Below, one piece after another: positions 31,704 through 39,361 of a DNA stretch of 60,468 nucleotides (the first letter of the stretch is position 1; each line of letters starts with the position of its first letter). The stretch is from contig CAMSTY010000014.1 in the NCBI GenBank assembly GCA_947063875.1, positions 1 through 60,468 of the forward strand. The letters are read 5' to 3'. Under the pieces are notes generated by a model. The model saw only the letters and a program-made list of their open reading frames with translations. It was not told the DNA's origin and did no database searches. Origin of the DNA: an uncultured bacterium. Its GTDB lineage: Bacteria > Bacillota > Clostridia > Lachnospirales > Lachnospiraceae. Position numbers and translations under genes: made by a program.

Positions 31704-32504
31704 GTGACGGGAAATAACGAAAACAAGAAGCGAATGGAGGGTTGGGATATCACATCTCCGGTGTCAGAGGGACTTCACCGGTGTGTCCAGCCAGGCATAC
31801 AGGATTGCCGTTCGGTCAGTGTGTATCGGCTGAATCTGAAGAAGGGAAGCCGCTATACCCTGGAGTCCGGCGAACTGGAGATGAATCCGGTGCTGATTCA
31901 GGGGAAGGCAAGGCTTTCCGGGGAGGGGCTGGATGGCGAACTGGAGAAGCTGGATTCCTTCTATATCCCCGGCAACAGCACAGTGGAAGCAGAGGCTCTT
32001 GAGGATTGTATATTCTATATCGGAGCGGCTGCCTGTGAGGGGTATGGGAAGGCATTTGTGCGCAGGTTTGATAAGGACCTTCCCTTGGGAGAGGTTCATC
32101 AGATTCACGGGCATGGAGTCGGACAGAGGGAGGTATTCTTCACTCTGAATCCGGAGATTGAGGCATCCCGGCTGCTTTGCGGACTGACCTGGGGAGGCAA
32201 CGGAGCCTGGACCAGCTGGCCGCCCCACCAGCATGAGAAGGATTTGGAAGAGGTATATTGTTACTTTGATATGGATGCGCCGGAGTTTGGCTTTCATGTC
32301 AGCTACCTGAAAAGCGGAGAGGTGGAAGATATTGTGGCTCATACGGTGAGAAGCGGCAGCATGATACTGGCGCCGGCCGGTTATCACCCCACGGTGGCAT
32401 CTCCAGGCACCCGCAATACCTATTTTTGGATTCTGGCAGCCCATTCCCACGCCAGCCGCCGTTATGACCTGGCAGTTCTGGACCCGGTCTATGCGGATAC
32501 CTGA
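31704..32504 (+). CDS. KduI/IolB-type 5-deoxy-glucuronate isomerase
   Basis: GTG start at 31704 behind GAGGTG; 266 residues of a bicupin fold. WPPHQHEKDLEEVYCYFDMD contains the metal ligands His175, His177 and Glu182, and GYHPTVASPG near 225-234 supplies the distal His; both are KduI/IolB hallmarks. IolB converts 5-deoxy-glucuronate, and KduI converts 5-keto-4-deoxyuronate, to keto sugars. No other inositol gene is present, and a KduD-like dehydrogenase follows, so a uronate-type role is preferred. Substrate remains inference. Confidence 0.85.
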   Translation: MTGNNENKKRMEGWDITSPVSEGLHRCVQPGIQDCRSVSVYRLNLKKGSRYTLESGELEMNPVLIQGKARLSGEGLDGELEKLDSFYIPGNSTVEAEALEDCIFYIGAAACEGYGKAFVRRFDKDLPLGEVHQIHGHGVGQREVFFTLNPEIEASRLLCGLTWGGNGAWTSWPPHQHEKDLEEVYCYFDMDAPEFGFHVSYLKSGEVEDIVAHTVRSGSMILAPAGYHPTVASPGTRNTYFWILAAHSHASRRYDLAVLDPVYADT

Positions 32505-32517
32505 GGAGGAGAAGGAA

Positions 32518-33276
32518 ATGAATAACATGTTTTCGATAGAAGGAAAGAAAGCCATTGTCACCGGAGCCGCCCAGGGACTGGCCTACGGGATGGCAGAGGG
32601 ACTGATGGAAAGCGGTGCAAGCGTCACAATCATTGACATATCCCCCAAGACGCCGGAGGTGGTAAAGGAATTCAATGACAGAGGCTTTACCTGCTATGGT
32701 GTAGTGGCGAACCTGGGAGAAGAAGAGTCCTTGGCCCGGGCCTTTCAGGAAAGTGTGGAAGCTATGGGGGGACTGGACATCATTGTGAACGCGGCAGGAG
32801 TGCAGAAGCGTCACAAAAGTGAAGAGTTTCCGAAAGAGGACTGGGATTTTGTGATTAACATCAATCTGACCTCGGTATTTCGCCTCTGCCAGCTGGCTGC
32901 CCGGCATTTTATGAATAACGGCGGCGGAAAGATCATCAATATCGCCTCCATGCTGAGTTACTTTGGGGGTTATACGGTGCCGGCCTATGCGGCAAGCAAA
33001 GGCGGGGTTGCCCAGATCACAAAGGCGTTTGCCAACGAGTGGGCAGGTAAGAATATCAATGTCAATGCCCTGGCGCCCGGCTATATGGCAACTGTCATGA
33101 ACACGGCGATTATGAACGACAGCAACAGAAATGACGAGATATTAAAACGGATTCCGCAGGGAAGATGGGGAACTCCGGAGGATATGAAGGGCCCGGTGGT
33201 ATTTTTAGCTTCTAAAGCGTCCGACTACCTGAACGGTTCGATTATTACCGTGGATGGCGGATATTTGGGAAGGTAG
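32518..33276 (+). CDS. KduD-like short-chain dehydrogenase
   Basis: Start 32518 follows GAGGAGGAGAAGG; 252 residues. Rossmann TGAAQGLAYGMA (15-26), NAAG near 87, the catalytic Ser/Tyr/Lys set with YAASK at about 157-161, and the C-terminal GSIITVDGGY are complete. The nearest named relatives are 2-dehydro-3-deoxy-D-gluconate 5-dehydrogenase (KduD) and gluconate 5-dehydrogenase. It sits 13 bp after the KduI-like gene, and together they would convert a deoxy-diketo acid to 2-keto-3-deoxygluconate using NAD(P)H. Confidence 0.85.
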   Translation: MNNMFSIEGKKAIVTGAAQGLAYGMAEGLMESGASVTIIDISPKTPEVVKEFNDRGFTCYGVVANLGEEESLARAFQESVEAMGGLDIIVNAAGVQKRHKSEEFPKEDWDFVININLTSVFRLCQLAARHFMNNGGGKIINIASMLSYFGGYTVPAYAASKGGVAQITKAFANEWAGKNINVNALAPGYMATVMNTAIMNDSNRNDEILKRIPQGRWGTPEDMKGPVVFLASKASDYLNGSIITVDGGYLGR

Positions 33277-33307
33277 GGATAAAAATAAAAAGGAGGAGGA
33301 ATAAAAC

Positions 33308-33736
33308 ATGGCAAAGATTTTGCTGATCAATGGTGCGAATCTGAACCGGATCGACAAAAGAGACCCGAGTTTATACGGAGGAAGGGGGTTGGATTTCATT
33401 GTCGACAAAGTGAAGGAATATGCTGCCGGATACGGGATTGAGGTAGACGCATTCCAGAGCAATCATGAGGGCGAGATTGTGGATAAGATTCAGGAGGCAG
33501 ACGGGGTTTACGACGGAATCATCATCAATCCGGGTCCCTTTGCCCAGTACAGCCATGCGATTAAGGTGACTTTGGGCACGGTGGATATGCCTACGGTGGA
33601 GGTTCATCTTGTCAATATTTTAAAGACAGGGGAACCCACCATTCCGGCCAAAAATTGTACCGGCGCTATCTGCGGGTTCGGCATTAACTGTTACTTGCTG
33701 GGTGTGGATGCAATTCGCCATGAGATGAACAAATAA
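33308..33736 (+). CDS. AroQ-like (type II dehydroquinase family) protein with altered active site
   Basis: 142 residues, the size of type II 3-dehydroquinate dehydratase, with strong motifs: LLINGANLNRID, RDPSLYGG, FQSNHEGEIVDKIQEA, INPG and EVHLVN. Compared with the Mycobacterium enzyme (numbering from memory), Arg19, Tyr24, Asn75, Glu99 and His101 are kept as Arg18, Tyr23, Asn74, Glu98 and His100. However His81 is Gln80, Asp88 is Val87, Ser102 is Val102, and the Arg112 segment (FRHxS) is replaced by EPTIPAKN. It is probably not the shikimate enzyme. In this operon a lyase or dehydratase acting on a sugar acid is more likely. Confidence 0.8.
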   Translation: MAKILLINGANLNRIDKRDPSLYGGRGLDFIVDKVKEYAAGYGIEVDAFQSNHEGEIVDKIQEADGVYDGIIINPGPFAQYSHAIKVTLGTVDMPTVEVHLVNILKTGEPTIPAKNCTGAICGFGINCYLLGVDAIRHEMNK

Positions 33737-33760
33737 AAATAATATTGAGGAGGCAGTCTT

Positions 33761-34858
33761 ATGAAATTAAGAAAATTGACGGCATTGGCAATGGCGGCAG
33801 CCATGGTGGCAGGTATGACGGCAGGATGCGGTTCTTCTGAGCAGCCTACAGAAGCGGCAAAGACAGAGGCGGTGTCGGCAGCAGGAGAGAACGCAGACGC
33901 AAAAGAAGAAGCGGCGCCTTCCGTGGAGCCAAGAAAGATTACCTTTGCCTCCCAGTCCGTGGGCACTACCGGCTATGTCCGCGTAAGCGCCTTTGCATCG
34001 GTGATAAACGGAAATCTTCCGGATGGCTGGGAACTGGAGATTCTGCCGATTTCTTCCGGCGGACTGGCAGGCACACTGCTGGTGGAGGAAGGACAGTGTG
34101 ACATTGGCGAGGGCATCAGCGTTACGGACAGAATGCTGGTAAACGGGGAATATGGTGGTATGGAACCTCTGAAAAACACCCTTGGCATGTTTGCAGGTAC
34201 GGACTATGCTCACTTTTTGATTATGTTTACGGACTCCTTCCAGAAAAAGACGGGTTACACCACCCTGGAAGAATTGATTGAGAATAAGGTTCCTTTCCGC
34301 GCGGTTACTAAGGCGCCGGGTTCTGCAAGCGAGATGGGCATTCAGAAGCTTCTGGAAACCTTCGGAGTCACTTATGATGATATCCGGGAATGGGGCGGAG
34401 AGGTGACCCAGGTTGCACCCAATGATATGGCGGACCTGCTGAAAGAGGGACGTGCGGACGTTTGCCTTGACGTAGTCGGACTGGGGCAGGCTGCCCTGTC
34501 TGAACTGACCATGACCACAAATATGTTTTTTGCCCAGCTTTCCGATGAGACCTTGAAAAACCTGGAGGCATGCGGATACGTATTGTCTGAGATCGAGGCC
34601 AACAGCTGGACAGGACAGACCGAGCCGCTCAAAACAGCCCTTCAGTGTTCCACGGCCGTTGTCAACAAGGATCTGCCGGATGAGGTGGTATATGCCATCG
34701 TAAAGGCGATCTGTGAGAACAAGGAGGCCCTGGTGGAGCAGGTTCCGGCATTAGACGTATACTTTGTTCCGGAAAAATCCGGCGAGCCGGGCCGCAATGG
34801 CATGCAGCTGCATCCGGGGGCAATCAAATATTATGAAGAAATGGGTTGGGAGCATTAA
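33761..34858 (+). CDS. TAXI-family TRAP transporter solute-binding lipoprotein
   Basis: 365 residues with lipoprotein signal MKLRKLTALAMAAAMVAGMT then AGCGSS (cysteine 23). The mature domain has the TAXI features: FASQSVGTTGYVRVSAFAS near the start, EGQCDIGEGISV and the FRAVTKAPGSASEMG loop that contacts ligands. It binds an organic acid outside the cell for the fused TRAP permease at 37434, which is of the matching TAXI type although it sits beyond two divergent genes. TAXI proteins typically carry dicarboxylates or other acids; ligand unknown. Confidence 0.88.
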   Translation: MKLRKLTALAMAAAMVAGMTAGCGSSEQPTEAAKTEAVSAAGENADAKEEAAPSVEPRKITFASQSVGTTGYVRVSAFASVINGNLPDGWELEILPISSGGLAGTLLVEEGQCDIGEGISVTDRMLVNGEYGGMEPLKNTLGMFAGTDYAHFLIMFTDSFQKKTGYTTLEELIENKVPFRAVTKAPGSASEMGIQKLLETFGVTYDDIREWGGEVTQVAPNDMADLLKEGRADVCLDVVGLGQAALSELTMTTNMFFAQLSDETLKNLEACGYVLSEIEANSWTGQTEPLKTALQCSTAVVNKDLPDEVVYAIVKAICENKEALVEQVPALDVYFVPEKSGEPGRNGMQLHPGAIKYYEEMGWEH

Positions 34859-34899
34859 GAGGCCGACGGTTAAATACTGATTTGGAGGAAAAGACAAAT

Positions 34900-35880
34900 A
34901 TGAGAAGAGTATTATTTACCCATCCGATGGTGGAAAGCGGACTGAAGGAAATGCAGGATTTAGGTTATCAGATCTATTGCCCCAAGGAGAAAAAGCCGCG
35001 TCAGGAGATTATTGAAGTGGCAAAGGATTATGAGGCGATTGTCTGCCCCGTATTTAAGGTGGACAAGGAAGTGATCGATGCCATGCCGGACCTGAAGATT
35101 ATCTGCACCTTTGGCAAGGGGTATGACAATGTGGATTTGGCCTATGCCACGGAAAAAGGGATCGTGGTTGCCAACATGCACGCAGTCGATGAGGTGACGG
35201 CTGAATTCGGCGCTACCCTGATTGCTTCCACCATGAGAAACCTGGCGCAGACGAACCACAATCTCCACACCATTCCGGGGCTTCCCTGGGGGCCGGTTGC
35301 CAATCTGGGCCACTCCCTGAGAGGGAAGACACTGGGAATCATCGGCATGGGCAGAATCGGCCGGGGCGTTGCCAAGCGTATGCTGGCATTCGGCATGAAG
35401 ATTATTTATTACAACCGGCACAGTGTAGGCGAGGAACTGGAAGGCTTCCTGGGTGGTGCAAAAAGAGTGGAATTTGAAGAACTGTTAAGAATGTCGGATG
35501 CCGTGTTTATCAATGCGCCGCTGAATGATGAGACCTACCACATGATCAATGAGGATACCTTAAAGCTGATGAAGGATGATGCTTATCTGTTCAATCAGGG
35601 CCGCGGACAGATTGTGGACGAGCAGGCGTTGATCCGCCATATGCAGGCCGGTAAGCTGGCAGGCGCAGGATTGGACGTGTTTGAGCATGAGCCGAATATA
35701 CCCCAGGAATTGCTGGATCTGCGCAACGTGGTGGTTACCGCACATATGGGCACCGGCACTTATGAGGATAAGGCCGGCATGGTAGCGGCGGCAGGAAGAA
35801 ATATCATCGAATATTTCGAGCATGGAAGAGTTCCGAATCTGGTAAACAAGGATGTGCTTCCGAAATTAAATCTGAAATAA
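34900..35880 (+). CDS. D-2-hydroxyacid dehydrogenase
   Basis: Start at ATG 34900 behind TTTGGAGGAAAAG; 326 residues. NAD-binding GMGRIGRG (149-156), catalytic Arg235 (NQGRGQ), Glu264 (VFEHEP) and His282 (VTAHMG) match the D-isomer-specific 2-hydroxyacid dehydrogenase family (glyoxylate/hydroxypyruvate reductase, GyaR/GhrB branch). It would reduce a 2-keto acid such as hydroxypyruvate or tartronate semialdehyde, or oxidise the hydroxy acid, with NAD(P). The HMG replaces the common HIG after the catalytic His region. Last gene of the KduI operon. Confidence 0.87.
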   Translation: MRRVLFTHPMVESGLKEMQDLGYQIYCPKEKKPRQEIIEVAKDYEAIVCPVFKVDKEVIDAMPDLKIICTFGKGYDNVDLAYATEKGIVVANMHAVDEVTAEFGATLIASTMRNLAQTNHNLHTIPGLPWGPVANLGHSLRGKTLGIIGMGRIGRGVAKRMLAFGMKIIYYNRHSVGEELEGFLGGAKRVEFEELLRMSDAVFINAPLNDETYHMINEDTLKLMKDDAYLFNQGRGQIVDEQALIRHMQAGKLAGAGLDVFEHEPNIPQELLDLRNVVVTAHMGTGTYEDKAGMVAAAGRNIIEYFEHGRVPNLVNKDVLPKLNLK

Positions 35881-35896
35881 GAGGATGATTTTAAAA

Positions 35897-35941
35897 AGGG
35901 TATTGCCGAAATCATCGAAAAGGATGATCCGGCGATACCCT
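35897..35941. terminator. Bidirectional nested terminator
   Basis: AGGGTATTGCCG (35897-35908) pairs with CGGCGATACCCT (35930-35941) with one mismatched or G-U position. An inner ATCATC/GATGAT stem (35911-35928) is nested in the loop. TTTTAAAAA on the left supplies a T-run for the minus-strand regulator transcript. Confidence 0.75.
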
Positions 35942-35961
35942 TCGCTGTTGCAGGGATTTGA

Positions 35962-36633
35962 TCACAATAAGGCGTAATTGATGCTGGTCCGGGCACCGTC
36001 AATATGGACCCGGATGGCATTCAGGAGAGCATCCAGGTTCTGCTCCTTTAAGGCATTGAGGATCACCTCATGCTCCTGAACGCCGGCGATTAACCGGCTC
36101 TTTGGCTTCTTGTTGTAAAGAAAATAGGAAAAGGTATGGGCGCCGATCGTCTCATACACCTGCAGCGCACGCTTATGGCGGGCACATGCCAGGAGCAGGC
36201 GGTGGAACTCGTGGTCCAGACGGTAGATCTCCATAAAGTCATTGACTTTGGTGGTGCCGGTTTCGATGGCCTGATAGTGTTTGGCAATGTTGGCTTCCAT
36301 CTCATCAAGATATTCCGGATGATAGGTGACCGCTTCCATGATGGTGGGAGCAAGATTGCTCTCCAGCATATAGCGGATATCCATGATCTCGTTGTAATCC
36401 TGTATGGAGATAGGTTTGATGCGCATCCCCCTTCGCGGGATGGATTCCACAAGACCCTCCACAACCATGCGGTTTAAGGCCTGTTTAATCGGAGTTTCAC
36501 TGATTTCATATCGCTTGACAAGATCCTGGAAAATGATCTTTTCTCCTGGCTTCAATACATTGGTGGAAAGATCGGAACGGATTTTATCGTAGGCAACATC
36601 AACCAAGGATGCATGAGGCTCTTTTTTAGCCAT
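35962..36633 (-). CDS. GntR-family regulator with FCD domain
   Basis: 223 residues; winged helix at about 10-75 (YDKIRSDLSTNVLKPGEKI and RYEISETPIKQALNRMVVEG), FCD domain about 85-215. FCD ligand positions appear in RLDHEFHRLL, QEHEVILNAL and RVHIDGA. It should sense an acid metabolite and regulate the surrounding operons; repeated AT-rich sites at 37285-37409 and 31587 are candidate targets. Its ATG overlaps the end of the flavin reductase gene by 8 nt, and AAAGGAGAT upstream is the ribosome site, so the two are co-expressed. Confidence 0.9.
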   Translation of the reverse strand: MAKKEPHASLVDVAYDKIRSDLSTNVLKPGEKIIFQDLVKRYEISETPIKQALNRMVVEGLVESIPRRGMRIKPISIQDYNEIMDIRYMLESNLAPTIMEAVTYHPEYLDEMEANIAKHYQAIETGTTKVNDFMEIYRLDHEFHRLLLACARHKRALQVYETIGAHTFSYFLYNKKPKSRLIAGVQEHEVILNALKEQNLDALLNAIRVHIDGARTSINYALL

Positions 36634-37183
36634 TGGCAGAATCTCCTTTCGTAAGGATTTTTTCTACGGAAGCAATGATAAGCTGATGTTTATCGCCTGT
36701 GTGGACACCGGTTTCGTACCATTTCTTCCACAGCTCGGAAGGAAACGTGTCCAGAAAACCATCTTTTTCGACGGTGGTACGGAATAACTGACGGCAGATA
36801 AGAGCATACCGGGCCTCATCAAAATAAGGGGTCTGTTCGGTTCCGTCAAAACGAGGGGTAAACTTGCAGTGAGCGACTTTGTCGATATCACGGCCGGAAT
36901 TGCGACCGCAGAAATACAGCTTGTCGTGATAAGAATCATCAAATAATGTCAGACTGAAAGTAGGATTCTTTTTTAAATAAGACAGGGTGTTTCTTGATTC
37001 GCGAATGACAAGAAAGACCACATCCTGATTCCATAGGAAACCGCTGCCGCCCCAGCTGATCGTCATTGTCCCCAGATCCTCAGGTTTGCCGGCCGTGACA
37101 AGCATCCAGCTGGCGGTAAGTTCATCGGTAAACCGGAATGGGGGTCTTGCAGATGGGGAGTTGAACCATTGCTGTTCAATCAT
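36626..37183 (-). CDS. Flavin reductase-family (flavoredoxin-like) protein
   Basis: 185 residues behind TAGGAGGG. The split-barrel FMN-binding pattern is clear: TASWMLVTAGKPEDLGTMTISWGG near 23-46 and VFLVIRESRNTLSYLKKNPTFSL. Proteins of this type are FMN-binding reductases or electron carriers in anaerobes. It lies in an operon with the GntR regulator and divergent from the TRAP permease, so it is probably induced with the catabolic genes. Its redox partner may be the GlpA-like complex, which is speculation. Confidence 0.8.
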   Translation of the reverse strand: MIEQQWFNSPSARPPFRFTDELTASWMLVTAGKPEDLGTMTISWGGSGFLWNQDVVFLVIRESRNTLSYLKKNPTFSLTLFDDSYHDKLYFCGRNSGRDIDKVAHCKFTPRFDGTEQTPYFDEARYALICRQLFRTTVEKDGFLDTFPSELWKKWYETGVHTGDKHQLIIASVEKILTKGDSANG

Positions 37184-37232
37184 AGATAAACCCTCCTAAT
37201 GTATAATTATTTAGAAACCCATCAATGCTATA

Positions 37233-37280
37233 ATCCTATCACAGAATAAGTGGAAAATCAAGAAAAACAGATATTTCTTG
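37233..37280 (-). promoter_or_regulatory. Promoter of the flavin reductase-GntR operon
   Basis: On the minus strand TTGATT (37261-37256) and TAGGAT (37238-37233) are 17 nt apart. An inverted repeat CAAGAAA/TTTCTTG at 37259-37280 overlaps the -35. Confidence 0.55.
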
Positions 37281-37284
37281 AATT

Positions 37285-37409
37285 AAATAAAATTTTATCA
37301 ATAATAAATAAAATTTAATTATTACAATTAATGGATTTTTTATTGATAAACTAATATCTTTATGGTAAAATATTCATAAATAAAATTTAAAAACTATAAA
37401 ATAAAATTT
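37285..37409. repeat. Four copies of AAATAAAATTT flanking a promoter
   Basis: The 11-mer AAATAAAATTT begins at 37285, 37306, 37378 and 37399, that is in two pairs each spaced 21 bp. The pairs lie on either side of a promoter with TTGATA at 37343-37348 and TAAAAT at 37366-37371 (17-nt spacer). The first copy extends to the palindrome ATAAAATTTTAT. Two-turn spacing suggests cooperative binding of a dimeric regulator, most simply the adjacent GntR protein. Confidence 0.7.
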
Positions 37410-37433
37410 TTACAAAACAGAAGGAGGGTTCGT

Positions 37434-39326
37434 ATGGGACTTAATGAAAAGCAATTCAAAAGAAACGTCACGCTTGGGATTGGTATAATATGGCTGATTT
37501 TCATGCTGTATTTCAGTCTTGTGAAGTCGCTGCATCCGATGGTATTGTCTCCGATTTTTTTGGCCTTTGGATTGTCAGTGGTATTCATAAACAAACCGTT
37601 TCCTTTCAGTGACAAGGTAAAGCTTTTACGGATTCTGGATTTTGTTATGATCGGTGTCCTGATCTGGATCTCGATATTTTATTATAAGGAACAAACCCGC
37701 ATTATCACCAGAATCCCTCATATATCCCCTGTGCAGATCGAGGACAAAATGATTACTTTGTTTTTGATTGTATTTCTTCTGGAGGCGGTCCGCAGGACGA
37801 TAGGCTGGAATCTGCTGGTATTCGTGCTGTTCTTCCTGCTTTACTGCTTCTTTGGGAAATATTATCCGGGATTTATGAAGTTTAATGGTTTTACCGTCAA
37901 GCAGTTCTGCGAGATCATGACCATGACTACGGATGGACTTTTTGGCACGCCCCTGGCAACTACGGCAAGCTTTATTTTCTGGTTTATGATGTTTGGCGCT
38001 TTCTTTGCCGAATGCGGCGGCGGGCAGTGCATGATTGATATCGGTATGAAATTCAGCAATCCAAACTCCGGCGGTCCGGCGAAAGCGGCGGTTTTATCCT
38101 CCGGGCTGATGGGGATGGTAAGTGGAAGTGCGGTGGCAAATGTTACCACCACCGGCGTCATGACGATCCCCATGATGAAAAAAGCAGGCTATGAGCCTCA
38201 TCAGGCCGGAGCCATCGAATCCGTGGCCTCCACCGGCGGACAGATTATGCCGCCGATCATGGGGGTAGGCGCTTTCATCATGTCCGAACTTCTGGGAATC
38301 AGCTACGGAAAGATCGCCCTGTCCGCATTGATTCCTGCGGTTGCCTATTATCTTTCCATTTTTATCCTGGTAGATTTGCTGGCGAGAAAGAACGTGCATC
38401 TCCACCCGGAGCGGAAGGCGAATCCCAATGATTTGAAATTTGAAGTGAATCCTATCGTACCCAGGCTGTATCTGCTGGCTCCCGCCGTTATTCTGGTGTA
38501 CATGGTTATGAGTGGCCAGTCTCTGAGAAGATCTGCCATGGTTGCCACATTGGCGGTTCTGATCCTGAATCTGATTCCCGGGAAGGGAGTCAGCAAGGAA
38601 AAACTGTTAGAGGCATTTGGGGATGGAATCCGGCAGGCCGCCAATATCGCCTTGCCCACGGCTGCCTGCGGCATTATTATCGCGGCCTGTGTGCAGACCG
38701 GCCTGGCTACCAAGTTCTCGGAGGTGGTGGCGGCAGTAGGCGGACAGTATCTGATCATGGCCCTGCTGATTACCATGGTGGGTTGTATGCTTCTGGGTAT
38801 GGCTCTGCCCACAACGGCGGCTTATCTGATTGCCGTGGTATTGTTTGTCCCGGTAATGCTGAAGCTACAGATCTCTCCGGTCGTTGCCCATATGTTCTGT
38901 TTCTACTTCGGCGTTATGGCTCAGATCACGCCGCCGGTATGTCTTGCCTCGTTTACGGCGGCAGGAATTGCCGGGGCGGATTCCTGGAAGACGGGATGGA
39001 CAGGCTTTACCTACGCGTTGGTGGCCTTTTTGGTACCCTTTGCCTTTGCCTACCAGCCGGCGCTGCTGATGCAGGGGAATCTGCTGGATGTGATTCAGCC
39101 GGCCATCACCCTGTTTGCCGGTGTGTTCGGCCTTTCTGTCACGGTTTCCGGTTTCTTGTTCCGCCCGATGCCGGCATGGTTGAGAACCGTGACCTTTGTC
39201 CTGGCGATGCTGATGATTGTTCCGGAGACGATCACGGACTTTATCGGGGTAGGCGGCTTGATTCTGATTGTTGTGCTGGAAAAAATGGCGGCAAAGAAGA
39301 CAACGGCTGCTTCTGCCGCAGAATAG
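37434..39326 (+). CDS. TAXI-type TRAP transporter fused permease (DctQM)
   Basis: 630 residues behind GGAGGG. The N-terminal four-helix DctQ-like part covers about 1-125 and the DctM-like large subunit about 125-600. Conserved DctM text includes GPAKAAVLSSGLMGMVSGSA near 213-232, STGGQIMPPIMGVGAF near 263 and a second repeat GMALPTTAAYLIAVV near 455. Sodium- or proton-coupled uptake of an acid is expected, using the binding lipoprotein at 33761. The fusion of small and large subunits is normal for TAXI systems. Confidence 0.92.
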   Translation: MGLNEKQFKRNVTLGIGIIWLIFMLYFSLVKSLHPMVLSPIFLAFGLSVVFINKPFPFSDKVKLLRILDFVMIGVLIWISIFYYKEQTRIITRIPHISPVQIEDKMITLFLIVFLLEAVRRTIGWNLLVFVLFFLLYCFFGKYYPGFMKFNGFTVKQFCEIMTMTTDGLFGTPLATTASFIFWFMMFGAFFAECGGGQCMIDIGMKFSNPNSGGPAKAAVLSSGLMGMVSGSAVANVTTTGVMTIPMMKKAGYEPHQAGAIESVASTGGQIMPPIMGVGAFIMSELLGISYGKIALSALIPAVAYYLSIFILVDLLARKNVHLHPERKANPNDLKFEVNPIVPRLYLLAPAVILVYMVMSGQSLRRSAMVATLAVLILNLIPGKGVSKEKLLEAFGDGIRQAANIALPTAACGIIIAACVQTGLATKFSEVVAAVGGQYLIMALLITMVGCMLLGMALPTTAAYLIAVVLFVPVMLKLQISPVVAHMFCFYFGVMAQITPPVCLASFTAAGIAGADSWKTGWTGFTYALVAFLVPFAFAYQPALLMQGNLLDVIQPAITLFAGVFGLSVTVSGFLFRPMPAWLRTVTFVLAMLMIVPETITDFIGVGGLILIVVLEKMAAKKTTAASAAE

Positions 39327-39361
39327 TTGTGCTGTGAAACATGCACGGAATGGAGGAAAAA

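Noticed and set aside
33308..33736. Standard shikimate-pathway aroQ
   Set aside because: Several catalytic residues are replaced and the context is catabolic, so no gene symbol was given.
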